A DNA stretch of 25,483 bases from a virus. A program made the position numbers and the translations under genes. A model generated the notes under the pieces. It made no database searches. It was not told where the DNA came from and worked only from the letters and a program-made list of their open reading frames with translations. The DNA is taken from the IMG/VR virus record IMGVR_UViG_3300020596_000100, positions 1-25,483 of that record. The stretch is one strand, 5' to 3'. Shown here piece after piece: positions 7,186 through 13,768 of this stretch; within the stretch, counting starts at the first letter, position 1; every line of letters starts with the position of its first letter.

Positions 7186-8532
7186 TTAAGCTTGCTCTTT
7201 CTTTTTGTTCTTATTAACTTCTTTAGTAGCTGCCATAAACTTATCATAAAGGCCTTTATGTCCTTTTACTTTGATAAGATCATCTCGATACATAAAAAAG
7301 ATAATTGAATTAAAAGAGTTAAATCGTTTAATTTGATTTTTATGATATTCTTCAGTTGTTAAACTGCCGTCATTTGCTAAGAATGGGGGCGTAGTAATTA
7401 ATGCATGGCTGATTTGAAACAACGCAGGTGTTTCCATGTTATTTAAAAACGCAACTAAATTAGTAAGTTTATCTGCAATACCGCAGAAGCCCGACTTTAC
7501 AAACCCATTTAGTTCTTCAATACATTCTTTAACAAGTTTTTTATCAACATCTCTATCAAATTCAAGAATACTTACATTATAATCAAAACTATATGCAACT
7601 TGTTCATGTAGTTGTCTAACACCTGATATGATATTCTCATGTGTTCCTGCAATTAAATCATTTTGTAATAGCTTTTCCATTTTGTTATACTTTTTAATAG
7701 CATCTTTTGAATTTGTTACAATCTCATCAAAGGTGATAGGCTTTTCAATGGTTTCTAGGTATCCTAAAAATGCACCGGCAGCTTCAATACCTACAGAACA
7801 AGTGATGATATCTCTAACTAAATCAATATCAGATACATTACCTTCTTCTTCGATTACATTAAGAATATTAGATACGGCATTAGTAAGAAGTCTAGGACAA
7901 GGTTCCATCTTGATAAGGGTATCAAGTTTCTTTTCTGCACCAGTAATTTCAGGTCTATGTTTAAGAAATCCTAGTAATGTCTTATTGAATTTAGAATTAC
8001 CTTCTGCCCAGTTAATAAATTCTTTATTCTCTGGTTCAAATGGCACCACGATAAAACGTTTAACTAGTGCCGATGTCATTGTATTGGCGGTGGTATATTC
8101 TGCGCTGGCGGGGTTAATAGCGCCACAGATATAGCTATCTGGGTGAAGACGATGAGTATGAATACGACCTTCAAGTACAAGCTGTAGCATACCTGATTCA
8201 ACATCAACACGTGCATTGTTAAGTTCATCAAGAAAGATAACACAAGGCTCATGAGGCATCCATTCAGGTCTAGCCCATGATGTAACTTTACTTACCTTTT
8301 TATTACCTTCTTCATCTAACAATGTAAGTGTATTTACTTCAGGGATGCCAATAAAATCGCCCATTTCTTGTTGAGCGGCAAAGATAGAAACAAATTTATG
8401 ATTAGGAAATACTTCCTTAGCAATCTGTTCAGTAATTTGAGTTTTACCAATTCCTGAGTGTCCAACTAGCAAAAACGGCTGCTTTGCTTTCATTGCTAAT
8501 CGCATGATTCTTTGTGATTGTTTAATATTCAT
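7186..8532 (-). CDS. MoxR-type AAA+ ATPase
   Basis: A 448-aa AAA+ protein. Walker A is GHSGIGKT (24-31), Walker B is VIFLDE (98-103), sensor 1 is in GAINPAS (Asn140), and an arginine cluster ALVKRF sits at 155-160. The segment FAAQQEMGDFIGIPE between Walker A and B is typical of MoxR/RavA-like proteins that remodel VWA-domain partners. The partner here is the metallopeptidase/VWA protein at 3001-4164, now separated by the hsdMS cassette. The C-terminal half is helical without a recognised domain. It lies 17 bp after the upstream AAA gene, in one operon. The biological target is unknown. Confidence 0.85.
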   Translation of the reverse strand: MNIKQSQRIMRLAMKAKQPFLLVGHSGIGKTQITEQIAKEVFPNHKFVSIFAAQQEMGDFIGIPEVNTLTLLDEEGNKKVSKVTSWARPEWMPHEPCVIFLDELNNARVDVESGMLQLVLEGRIHTHRLHPDSYICGAINPASAEYTTANTMTSALVKRFIVVPFEPENKEFINWAEGNSKFNKTLLGFLKHRPEITGAEKKLDTLIKMEPCPRLLTNAVSNILNVIEEEGNVSDIDLVRDIITCSVGIEAAGAFLGYLETIEKPITFDEIVTNSKDAIKKYNKMEKLLQNDLIAGTHENIISGVRQLHEQVAYSFDYNVSILEFDRDVDKKLVKECIEELNGFVKSGFCGIADKLTNLVAFLNNMETPALFQISHALITTPPFLANDGSLTTEEYHKNQIKRFNSFNSIIFFMYRDDLIKVKGHKGLYDKFMAATKEVNKNKKKEQA

Positions 8533-8549
8533 ATCTTACATGCTCCTCT

Positions 8550-9482
8550 TTAATATCCATCTTCATCAATTGTTAAACTTGATAAGTTGAATTTTTTACG
8601 CCATTTTCTTAAAGATGATTGTCTTTCAGTTTCTTCATCATCTTTATCTTCATCATATCGATATTCTTTTAATCTGTCAATAGCGTCTTGAAAAGAAACA
8701 TTTAAACATAAAACACTAATAACAAGATCTTTAAGATGGTCAATAGTCATGCCATCTGTTTCTTTTACCCATAGGTCTACATCTATATTCTCATCTGGAA
8801 GGAGTTTACTAGTAATATAAAGCCTACGAGTTGCTTCATTAGGTAGCGGAATCTCAATAACACTAGCAAACCGACTAGGCCGATTTCTAAACCTAGCTGG
8901 AATACGATCTAAGTAGTTAGTGGTGGCCAAATAAACAATATTATCAATTTGATTTTGACCATCTAGTAATGAAAGGTAACCAGATTCATCCGAATTAAGA
9001 GCAGAATCAAATTCTTCCCACACTACTAAGCATCTGATATTACCTTCAATTTCTCTAATAGCTTTAAGGGCGTGAGTTAATGTACCGGGGGTTGGGCCAA
9101 AGAATACTATACCCCCTGCTTTCACTTCTGCTTCCATGATTTGCATCACGCAGGATGTTTTTCCGGTACCTGGTTTGCCGTGCATAAGAATACCGCGTTT
9201 ATAAACGATATTACGTCTCTCAAATTTATCCCTGGTAGCTTGATTCCAAAAGTTATTAACATCTTTAATAACAATTTCAGATGTAAAATCAGGTAAAGTA
9301 ATTAATCCATCGGATACCACTTGCATGGGGGCTACATATATTGCGCCACTTTTATCTACTTCCAGTGTGTATACACCAGGTGGTAGTTTGTTATAAGTAA
9401 CAGAAGGCTGCCCAAAATAGTAATCTGTTCCAGATTTTTCATAATGAGTGACACCTAGTTTTGTTTCATTAAGTATTTTCAT
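8550..9482 (-). CDS. AAA ATPase (classical AAA fold)
   Basis: A 310-aa protein. An N-terminal beta-rich region (1-65) precedes an AAA domain with Walker A GKPGTGKT (102-109), a Walker B region LVVWEEFDS (152-160) in which the usual Asp-Glu pair is replaced by Glu-Glu after Trp, sensor 1 in ATTNY (Asn189) and arginine fingers in ARFRNRPSRF (197, 200, 204). The last 50 residues are highly charged. It precedes the MoxR gene in the same operon. Cellular target unknown; it could be a third component of the MoxR-VWA system or an independent replication or chaperone factor. Confidence 0.82.
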   Translation of the reverse strand: MKILNETKLGVTHYEKSGTDYYFGQPSVTYNKLPPGVYTLEVDKSGAIYVAPMQVVSDGLITLPDFTSEIVIKDVNNFWNQATRDKFERRNIVYKRGILMHGKPGTGKTSCVMQIMEAEVKAGGIVFFGPTPGTLTHALKAIREIEGNIRCLVVWEEFDSALNSDESGYLSLLDGQNQIDNIVYLATTNYLDRIPARFRNRPSRFASVIEIPLPNEATRRLYITSKLLPDENIDVDLWVKETDGMTIDHLKDLVISVLCLNVSFQDAIDRLKEYRYDEDKDDEETERQSSLRKWRKKFNLSSLTIDEDGY

Positions 9483-9641
9483 TTATATTCCTTCATTTAC
9501 ATTGTATCTATAAATCCAGTATGTATAATCCGCCCATTGCCATGTATTCTTATATTGTTTTTGTATACCAATGATGTTTTGATTAAAGTAAATTAATTGA
9601 ACTCCATATCTTAAGTGAATTTGTAATAAAAGTTTGTTCAT
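9483..9641 (-). CDS. 52-aa microprotein, MxxLxxQxxxxY family
   Basis: Begins MNKLLLQIHLRY, with Leu4, Gln7 and Tyr12 conserved, and carries NTWQW and then YWIYRY near the end. The start overlaps the stop of the upstream 50-aa gene by 4 nt (ATGA), and the stop lies directly against the AAA ATPase start (TAA then ATG). The GAAGGA coding bases near its end can serve as the Shine-Dalgarno of that ATPase. The best-formed member of the family described here. Function unknown. Confidence 0.65.
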   Translation of the reverse strand: MNKLLLQIHLRYGVQLIYFNQNIIGIQKQYKNTWQWADYTYWIYRYNVNEGI

Positions 9642-9790
9642 TGCTCTTCATCTTTAATCATTGTATCCCAGTCTGGTTCCCATTGAGCCGCTTCTTCGAT
9701 AGCTTTAGTTAGCTCTTCATCAGTTGGCTCTCTGCGTAGTTCTTCACATAACGCTTCAAATATTTCTTCTTCAATATTAAAGTAATTCAT
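9638..9790 (-). CDS. 50-aa acidic hypothetical protein
   Basis: A very acidic protein with about a third Glu/Asp, largely predicted helical, ending in a Trp-containing stretch EPDWDTMIKDEEQ. The ATG overlaps the PilZ gene stop by 4 nt (ATGA), and its own stop overlaps the following micro-gene by 4 nt. The strong negative charge would suit a DNA-mimic or inhibitor role, as in several small phage proteins, but nothing proves this. Confidence 0.65.
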   Translation of the reverse strand: MNYFNIEEEIFEALCEELRREPTDEELTKAIEEAAQWEPDWDTMIKDEEQ

Positions 9791-10212
9791 ATAACTGGGT
9801 TCCTTCTATTAAAAAATTCTTCCATTAAACGTTTAGTTACTTGAATAATTTGTTTATTTTTTAAATATGTACAATAGGCTTCCATGATGGCCTTGTGACT
9901 AGGTACATCAAAAGTAAATTTAATTCCAAAGCCTAGTGATTCAGTAGAACCTTTTTTTAAAGTCCATCTCTTCCATTTAACAGTCCCTGTTAATTCAAGA
10001 ATACCTAAATCTTTAGGTAGTACAAACTTAACACGGATATCTTCACCAATAACTGGAAATTTACTTGATTTAATGAATACACCATCTGACGTAATATCAG
10101 TTATAGAACAGCTTTCTCCTGTCACGGTGGTTGATGTCCAGTAACATGCTTCTACTAAAAGGGGGATTCTTATTTTAGAACGTTTTTCTTTATTTACCAG
10201 GTTATTGTCCAT
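9787..10212 (-). CDS. PilZ-domain protein (probable c-di-GMP receptor)
   Basis: A 141-aa single-domain PilZ protein. It has the N-terminal RxxxR element (RSKIR near residue 12) and, about 30 residues later, DITSDGVFI, a D-x-[S/T]-x-x-G motif with Thr in place of the common Ser. The strands that follow (IRVKFVLP, LTGTVKWKR, FGIKFTF) complete the beta barrel. The layout resembles the stand-alone PilZ type common in Myxococcus and Bdellovibrio. PilZ domains bind cyclic di-GMP; a phage copy could sense or sequester the host messenger. The gene overlaps neighbours on both sides. Confidence 0.8.
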   Translation of the reverse strand: MDNNLVNKEKRSKIRIPLLVEACYWTSTTVTGESCSITDITSDGVFIKSSKFPVIGEDIRVKFVLPKDLGILELTGTVKWKRWTLKKGSTESLGFGIKFTFDVPSHKAIMEAYCTYLKNKQIIQVTKRLMEEFFNRRNPVI

Positions 10213-10394
10213 ATGATATATCCTAACATGATTAAATAAACTAGCGCAAGATACCCTTTACGAATTCTATCGAGTGATTCTAAGTCATTGTAATATATAG
10301 CAATTACATAAAATAGATATTGACATCCAAGCGCCAATAGAATAAACATGGCTAGAAATGATCTAACCTTGTATTCGAAGCTCCATTCTGGCAT
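10194..10394 (-). CDS. 66-aa two-helix membrane protein
   Basis: Two hydrophobic segments, about residues 12-33 and 48-64, separated by a charged loop with YNDLESLDRIRKG. There is no signal-peptide cleavage motif. The ATG overlaps the preceding gene stop (TAATG), and the 3' end overlaps the PilZ gene by 19 nt. The hairpin topology is seen in small holins, but the position far from lysis genes gives no support. Function unknown. Confidence 0.68.
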   Translation of the reverse strand: MPEWSFEYKVRSFLAMFILLALGCQYLFYVIAIYYNDLESLDRIRKGYLALVYLIMLGYIIWTITW

Positions 10395-10555
10395 TAGCTA
10401 TTCTCGTAATTACTTTTAATATAGTTGACAACATCTTCAATTAGTGATATAGGATCTGTTTCAAGTTTAGCAGTTTGCCAGTGATCTGATCCTAATTGCA
10501 AATACCTAATTTCAGTGATACCATTTTCAGTTGATATGATTAGTTTATAATTCAT
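10394..10555 (-). CDS. 53-aa hypothetical protein
   Basis: Start chosen at 10555 (MNYKLIISTENG) because AGGAAAG lies about 10 nt upstream; an in-frame ATG at 10606 would place 17 extra residues inside the previous gene. The protein has two beta strands, a Trp-containing turn (GSDHWQTAKL) and a C-terminal helix. It overlaps the upstream gene by 11 nt and the next by one base. Not recognised. Confidence 0.65.
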   Translation of the reverse strand: MNYKLIISTENGITEIRYLQLGSDHWQTAKLETDPISLIEDVVNYIKSNYENS

Positions 10556-10757
10556 CAGTTGGTTTCTTTCCTGCGAGTTGAATATAATGTAACAATTGAG
10601 GTGCAATCTGACCTAGAGTTGCAAGAAAGTGAGCATACTGAGGAAGCTTCTCAATTGAATCTTTAGCCATGGCTCCAGCTAAGAAGGCAATATCAAGCTC
10701 TTCTAGCTTTTCAGCATTAGCATACGCTTTAATAAAATCTTTAAGTCCGCCTTCCAT
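10545..10757 (-). CDS. 70-aa helical hypothetical protein
   Basis: An all-helical protein with alternating acidic and hydrophobic residues. It follows the lipoprotein stop by 2 nt and overlaps the next gene. No recognisable domain, membrane segment or signal. It belongs to the chain of tightly packed leftward small genes. Confidence 0.65.
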   Translation of the reverse strand: MEGGLKDFIKAYANAEKLEELDIAFLAGAMAKDSIEKLPQYAHFLATLGQIAPQLLHYIQLAGKKPTDEL

Positions 10758-10759
10758 GA

Positions 10760-11275
10760 TTAATGATGCTCGTTATAAATGTTGCCGTTAGTATCAATAG
10801 AGAAGAAACATCCGCTATTGTCGGTAGTGATATAATTAACGCCCGCCTTTAGAATAGAAAACCTAGTCATATTTCCAGCTGCGTTGTTACTGAAAGATGC
10901 AATAATGGTTCCATTAGCAAGCTTTAAAAGCACTTCATCTTGCCCGCCCGATGCGCCGCATGGGTCAATAATGTTAACAATTCCATATTGTTGGTTAGGT
11001 GCATCTTCGCCATTAGCTCCGTCACATACAACTTCGGAGTCTTGTACTTCTGATAGATCAAGTACGTTATTGCGATTCATATCAAGACCTGTTTTTACAA
11101 ATACACCTGCTTCTGATGCACATACAGATGCATCTGAGGTAAACCGAAGTGTAGAAAGTAAACCATTGTAACCATCTAAGCCATTAGACCCGGCATCACC
11201 TTTAATTAGTTTCTCTTGGTACACTTCTTGACCACATCCGGCCGACAATAAAGTTATAAATAATAGTTTTTTCAT
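10760..11275 (-). CDS. Phage-encoded lipoprotein with collagen-like and calcium-loop-like segments
   Basis: A 171-aa protein. Residues 1-14 form a short signal peptide ending SAGC, a slightly atypical lipobox, with Gly at +2, which would favour the outer membrane. Next comes a Gly-rich collagen-like stretch GDAGSNGLDGYNG, then DMNRNNVLDLSEV, a Dx[N]xNNxxDxxE loop like those in secreted proteins of marine proteobacteria. Five Cys besides the lipidated one could form disulfides. A Shine-Dalgarno AGGA precedes the ATG, which overlaps the previous stop (ATGA). Phage lipoproteins are often superinfection-exclusion or spanin proteins; this one looks like a surface decoration. Role inferred only. 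Confidence 0.75.
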   Translation of the reverse strand: MKKLLFITLLSAGCGQEVYQEKLIKGDAGSNGLDGYNGLLSTLRFTSDASVCASEAGVFVKTGLDMNRNNVLDLSEVQDSEVVCDGANGEDAPNQQYGIVNIIDPCGASGGQDEVLLKLANGTIIASFSNNAAGNMTRFSILKAGVNYITTDNSGCFFSIDTNGNIYNEHH

Positions 11276-11481
11276 TTTTCAATCCTCACAGTTATATTAT
11301 CATCATATTGCCCTAATGTTTCTTCAAACAATGGAGCTAGTTTACATTCTAATTTGAGACGATCAATCGCCTCAAGCATTTCTAAATCACGTTCATTAAT
11401 CTTCTTTGTTTTAAGCATATCAGAAGTATCAAGCATAGTCAATAAATTTAATAGTCTATAATGTCTACTTTTTAATTGCAT
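11272..11481 (-). CDS. 69-aa hypothetical protein with a (GA)12 ribosome-binding site
   Basis: A helical, charged protein beginning MQLKSRHYRLLNLL. No domain recognised. The striking part is upstream: a perfect (GA)12 tract ends 5 nt before the ATG, so the microsatellite itself must act as the Shine-Dalgarno. It overlaps the following lipoprotein gene by 4 nt. Confidence 0.65.
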   Translation of the reverse strand: MQLKSRHYRLLNLLTMLDTSDMLKTKKINERDLEMLEAIDRLKLECKLAPLFEETLGQYDDNITVRIEK

Positions 11482-11486
11482 ATTAT

Positions 11487-11510
11487 TCTCTCTCTCTCTC
11501 TCTCTCTCTC
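11487..11510. repeat. (TC)12 microsatellite = (GA)12 on the coding strand
   Basis: 24 nt of perfect dinucleotide repeat, lying between the stop of the 61-aa gene and the start of the 69-aa gene, in the position of the ribosome-binding site. Confidence 0.95.
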
Positions 11511-11696
11511 CTATTTCAATTCAATATTCAAATATTCTTTGCCGTCATATGACGATAGCTTAGTTTTAGCTGATTCATCTCCATCGGCAACTAGCCCGCC
11601 ATATTCAAATGCGTTAAACTTCACTTCTAAGTTACCGTATTGTTCTTTATATTCCGATAACAATTGAATAAGATCTGTAATTCTATTTAATTCCAT
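11511..11696 (-). CDS. 61-aa hypothetical protein
   Basis: An N-terminal helix, then a strand-rich part with LEVKFNAFEYGG and a C-terminal EYLNIELK. AAGGAGAATG gives a strong Shine-Dalgarno before ATG 11696. It overlaps the preceding gene by 14 nt, and its stop abuts the (GA)12 tract. Not recognised. Confidence 0.65.
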   Translation of the reverse strand: MELNRITDLIQLLSEYKEQYGNLEVKFNAFEYGGLVADGDESAKTKLSSYDGKEYLNIELK

Positions 11697-11958
11697 TTAC
11701 ATTCTCCTTATAATAAACTCTAACATCTTTTACAACATAAAACAAGTCCCCATTAGAACATTGATATTCAGTTTCTGCTTTACCTTGTGCATTCATGTAA
11801 ACATTAACTGATTCACATTTTTTATAGTTATCTGATCTAATTTGAAATTCAACTTGTTGTGATTCGGTAAATGAAGTAATAGTTGCAAAAGGGTGTACCC
11901 AGCAGGTTAATATTGCTCCAGCTGTGAATCCAAATATTAGTTTAATCATTGTATCCAT
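11683..11958 (-). CDS. 91-aa membrane-anchored protein
   Basis: A hydrophobic N-terminal segment (residues 4-20, an anchor or signal) followed by a polar domain with Cys48 and Cys67 in DNYKKCESV and TEYQCSNGD, well placed for a disulfide in the periplasm. No Shine-Dalgarno is present; instead a promoter -10 lies only 6 nt before the ATG, so the message is probably leaderless. It heads a leftward group of genes. Function unknown. Confidence 0.65.
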   Translation of the reverse strand: MDTMIKLIFGFTAGAILTCWVHPFATITSFTESQQVEFQIRSDNYKKCESVNVYMNAQGKAETEYQCSNGDLFYVVKDVRVYYKENVNGIK

Positions 11959-11964
11959 GTTTTA

Positions 11965-11993
11965 AGATTAACATGGTTCTATGATGTAGTCAA
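11965..11993 (-). promoter_or_regulatory. Sigma70-type promoter, leaderless architecture
   Basis: On the minus strand TTGACT (11993-11988), a 17-bp spacer, TAATCT (11970-11965), then exactly 6 nt to the ATG at 11958. Transcription would begin at or next to the A of the start codon. Confidence 0.7.
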
Positions 11994-12044
11994 CAAGGTC
12001 AAAATGCCCTATAAACGACGTAAGGATAAGGGGTGATGTCTTAC

Positions 12045-12108
12045 TATCAACTATAGAGTGAAAATCGTTTATAGGGCAATTGTGTGCGTTTAAATAGGTA
12101 ATTAGAGG
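12045..12108 (+). repeat. Dispersed ~65-bp repeat, copy 1
   Basis: Begins with the core TATCAACTATAGAGTGAAAA and continues through TCGTTTATAGGG to GTGTGCGTTTAAATAGGTAA. A short inverted copy of TCGTTTATAGGG stands at 12007-12018, so copy 1 can also form a 12-bp stem. Part of the gene-free stretch 11994-12207. Confidence 0.9.
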
Positions 12109-12116
12109 GGGTGTTA

Positions 12117-12182
12117 TATCAACTATAGAGTGAAAATCGTTTATAAGGGGTAATTGTGTGCGTTTAAATAGGTAATTAGAGG
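12117..12182 (+). repeat. Dispersed ~65-bp repeat, copy 2
   Basis: In direct tandem after copy 1 with an 8-nt gap and near-identical; differences are confined to the G-run after TTTATA. It is followed by a G-rich stretch up to the 12208 gene end. Confidence 0.9.
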
Positions 12183-12207
12183 AGGAGGGGGAGGTGGGGG
12201 GTGTTAA

Positions 12208-12423
12208 CTACACCTTTTGTCCGTTGGACACGAAGTAACCAATAACTTGTTCTGTATATCCAACGATTCTATCTAGATCGCCGCCCATTGATAACACATT
12301 ACCATTAACTATTGATGTGTACATGCCACTTTTCTTATCAAGCTCAATCTTATAAGGAACAGCTGCAAATATGTTTTCAATTACAATAACTGGTTTCACT
12401 TTAAATTCTAGTATCTTAGCCAT
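12208..12423 (-). CDS. 71-aa hypothetical protein
   Basis: A beta-rich protein starting MAKILEFKVKP, with SMGGDLDRIVGYTEQVI before the C-terminal strand. It follows the 56-aa gene by 6 nt. No recognisable family, membrane segment or Cys. Its 3' end borders the G-rich repeat stretch. Confidence 0.65.
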   Translation of the reverse strand: MAKILEFKVKPVIVIENIFAAVPYKIELDKKSGMYTSIVNGNVLSMGGDLDRIVGYTEQVIGYFVSNGQKV

Positions 12424-12429
12424 AATAAA

Positions 12430-12600
12430 TTATTTATCCTTTTTAAATCCTAATTGATGTGCATAAGGAAACCGGCCATCTTGAAAGCCATTAGCAACCT
12501 TCCAAGCTTCCCAGTCTGCTTTATATTGTGCAAACTCTTTTTCTTGTTCAATTTCTTGAAGCCATTCTGTTTGAGTAAAAGTATTATATTCTAATTTCAT
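12430..12600 (-). CDS. 56-aa hypothetical protein
   Basis: A short gene reading MKLEYNTFTQTEWLQEI at its start, with four Trp and an acidic helix (EQEKEFAQYKADWEAWK), ending in a basic tail. It sits 4 nt after one small gene and 6 nt before the next, with no other explanation for the space. Aromatic-rich and soluble; function unknown. Confidence 0.62.
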   Translation of the reverse strand: MKLEYNTFTQTEWLQEIEQEKEFAQYKADWEAWKVANGFQDGRFPYAHQLGFKKDK

Positions 12601-12604
12601 ATTA

Positions 12605-12775
12605 TTATCCCATTAAATGATACATTAAGTTTAATATAGTTCCAGTTATAGCAATAGGTATGATAACGTCTAGTATACCAGATATAAAGTCTAATCGTTT
12701 AATTTCTTTGTCAATTTGTTTCACTTTACGTGCGAAAGGATGACTTCTTTTTCGTTGCACGATAATATGTTCCAT
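12605..12775 (-). CDS. 56-aa single-pass membrane microprotein
   Basis: A basic N-terminus (VQRKRSHPFARKVKQ) and a C-terminal hydrophobic helix (about residues 31-51), giving a tail-anchored topology. A strong Shine-Dalgarno AGAAGGAG lies 7 nt upstream of the ATG. The first 55 nt overlap, in another frame, the end of the 44-aa gene at 12721-12855. Function unknown. Confidence 0.62.
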   Translation of the reverse strand: MEHIIVQRKRSHPFARKVKQIDKEIKRLDFISGILDVIIPIAITGTILNLMYHLMG

Positions 12776-12855
12776 GAAAATGCTCCTTCTAAGTCTTGAA
12801 TTTCTTTAGCTAATTCAAGCTGTTCATATGTATTTTGTGTATAGTATTTATCCAT
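12721..12855 (-). CDS. 44-aa hypothetical protein, leaderless
   Basis: Starts MDKYYTQNTYEQLELAKEI. The ATG lies 6 nt after a promoter -10 with no room for a Shine-Dalgarno, so the transcript is probably leaderless. Its 3' third overlaps the 56-aa membrane gene out of frame and contains the Shine-Dalgarno of that gene. Acidic helix in the first half; function unknown. Confidence 0.55.
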   Translation of the reverse strand: MDKYYTQNTYEQLELAKEIQDLEGAFSWNILSCNEKEVILSHVK

Positions 12856-12861
12856 ATAACT

Positions 12862-12890
12862 AGATTACCCTAATTCTAATTAGTTGTCAA
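12862..12890 (-). promoter_or_regulatory. Sigma70-type promoter, leaderless architecture
   Basis: Minus strand TTGACA (12890-12885), 17-bp spacer, TAATCT (12867-12862), 6 nt, then ATG at 12855. Same -10 sequence and same spacing as the promoter at 11965-11993. Confidence 0.75.
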
Positions 12891-12963
12891 TAGGCGATTA
12901 TTATTCACTATTTCCATAATTAATTCCTTTTTACCAAGGTTAATTGTAAATAGTCTTAGTTGG

Positions 12964-13254
12964 TTAAAAGCTAATCTTAATAGTTAAAGCACTTAAAGCC
13001 ACTCCAGCGGTATTGGCTAGCATATCCATTGCATGTTGCTCGCCCGTATTCTTCCCGCCATCCATAACTTCTTTAGTTAGTCCTACAGCTAATGTACCAG
13101 CCATAGCAGCTATTAAGCAAGCGTTCTTATCATCTGATATCAGTTCTTTACATACAGCGTAAGAAACTGTATTAATTGTAAAGGATACTCCAAAATGCGC
13201 GGCCTTATCTACTGGAACTTCTGAGGTAAGTAATAGTAATGCTAAGCTAATCAT
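12964..13254 (-). CDS. YfiM/DUF2279-like membrane or periplasmic protein
   Basis: A 96-aa protein with a hydrophobic N-terminus, then DKAAHFGVSF, a central hydrophobic helix ending LTKEVMDGG, and HAMDMLANTAGVALSAL. The pattern D-K-x-x-H-F, K-E-x-x-D and D-M-x-A-N-x-x-G is that of the YfiM (DUF2279) family. AAAGGAAA upstream of the ATG supports the start. In phages such small proteins could act at the cell envelope; no enzymatic role is established. Confidence 0.7.
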   Translation of the reverse strand: MISLALLLLTSEVPVDKAAHFGVSFTINTVSYAVCKELISDDKNACLIAAMAGTLAVGLTKEVMDGGKNTGEQHAMDMLANTAGVALSALTIKISF

Positions 13255-13255
13255 G

Positions 13256-13315
13256 TTATTTGTTTCCTTTGTTTAATTGCGTTAATTCGGTTAATATCTG
13301 CCATTGATACTTCAT
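13256..13315 (-). CDS. 19-aa possible micro-gene
   Basis: ATG to TAA encoding a small polar peptide beginning MKYQWQILTELTQL. The stop lies one base before the YfiM-like start, and its coding bases include the AAAGGAAA ribosome site of that gene, so it may simply couple or lead translation. Low support beyond position. Confidence 0.3.
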   Translation of the reverse strand: MKYQWQILTELTQLNKGNK

Positions 13316-13316
13316 A

Positions 13317-13373
13317 TTAAATCCCATCACTTAATGCGAAGATTACTATTACTGTTAAAATTGCGATAATCAT
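13317..13373 (-). CDS. 18-aa hydrophobic micro-gene
   Basis: Encodes a peptide that is almost entirely a membrane helix (MIIAILTVIVIFALSDGI), with AAGAGG about 8 nt upstream of the ATG. Tiny single-helix proteins are common in phages. About 80 nt without a clear gene separates it from the 58-aa gene upstream. Confidence 0.4.
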   Translation of the reverse strand: MIIAILTVIVIFALSDGI

Positions 13374-13456
13374 ATATATACCTCTTATTAATATTCTACT
13401 ACAGATTTACCGTTTTTACTACCGTGAACTCGATATTCGTTTTAATATTCTTCTTT

Positions 13457-13633
13457 TTAATGTCCACAATCACATGTGGGGTAGTATTCTTCTTTTTCAA
13501 TATCAATGTATCGGCTTAAACCGTTACTTAAGTCTTGTGTATAGTTTACTGCATCATCATAACTATCGAAACATTGAATATGTTGTCCGTCATCGTATAA
13601 ACAGTAAACCATTTGTTCTTCTTTTGTTTTCAT
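13457..13633 (-). CDS. 58-aa hypothetical protein with C-terminal Cys/His
   Basis: An acidic protein beginning MKTKEEQMVYCLYDDG, with FDSYDDAVNYTQDL in the middle and ending TCDCGH, a possible half metal site. The upstream ribosome region is GA-rich (AGGGAGAGAGAGA) and lies inside the end of the 40-aa gene. Not recognised. Confidence 0.62.
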   Translation of the reverse strand: MKTKEEQMVYCLYDDGQHIQCFDSYDDAVNYTQDLSNGLSRYIDIEKEEYYPTCDCGH

Positions 13634-13637
13634 AAAC

Positions 13638-13760
13638 TTATCTCTCTCTCCCTATTGCTTTCATCAACTCTTCAATTAGAATGTGGTCATGAATAACATC
13701 AACTGCATTATCTATCTCATCATTCATTAATGTCTTAATTGTATGCTCATTATAACGCAT
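13638..13760 (-). CDS. 40-aa hypothetical protein with (GA)12 upstream
   Basis: Helical and acidic, MRYNEHTIKTLMNDEI at the start. AAGG about 5 nt before the ATG follows directly on a perfect (GA)12 tract. Its own last codons (GGGAGAGAGAGA) provide the ribosome site of the next gene. Not recognised. Confidence 0.55.
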   Translation of the reverse strand: MRYNEHTIKTLMNDEIDNAVDVIHDHILIEELMKAIGRER

Positions 13761-13768
13761 ATATACCT

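Noticed and set aside
12045-12182. Dispersed repeat as a genuine T7-type promoter
   Set aside because: Only the ACTCTATAG core is similar and no single-subunit RNA polymerase is in the window; kept as a hypothesis only.
12896-12937. 13-aa minus-strand frame upstream of the 44-aa gene
   Set aside because: It has a fair ribosome site but runs through the -35 of the promoter at 12862-12890 and has no other support.
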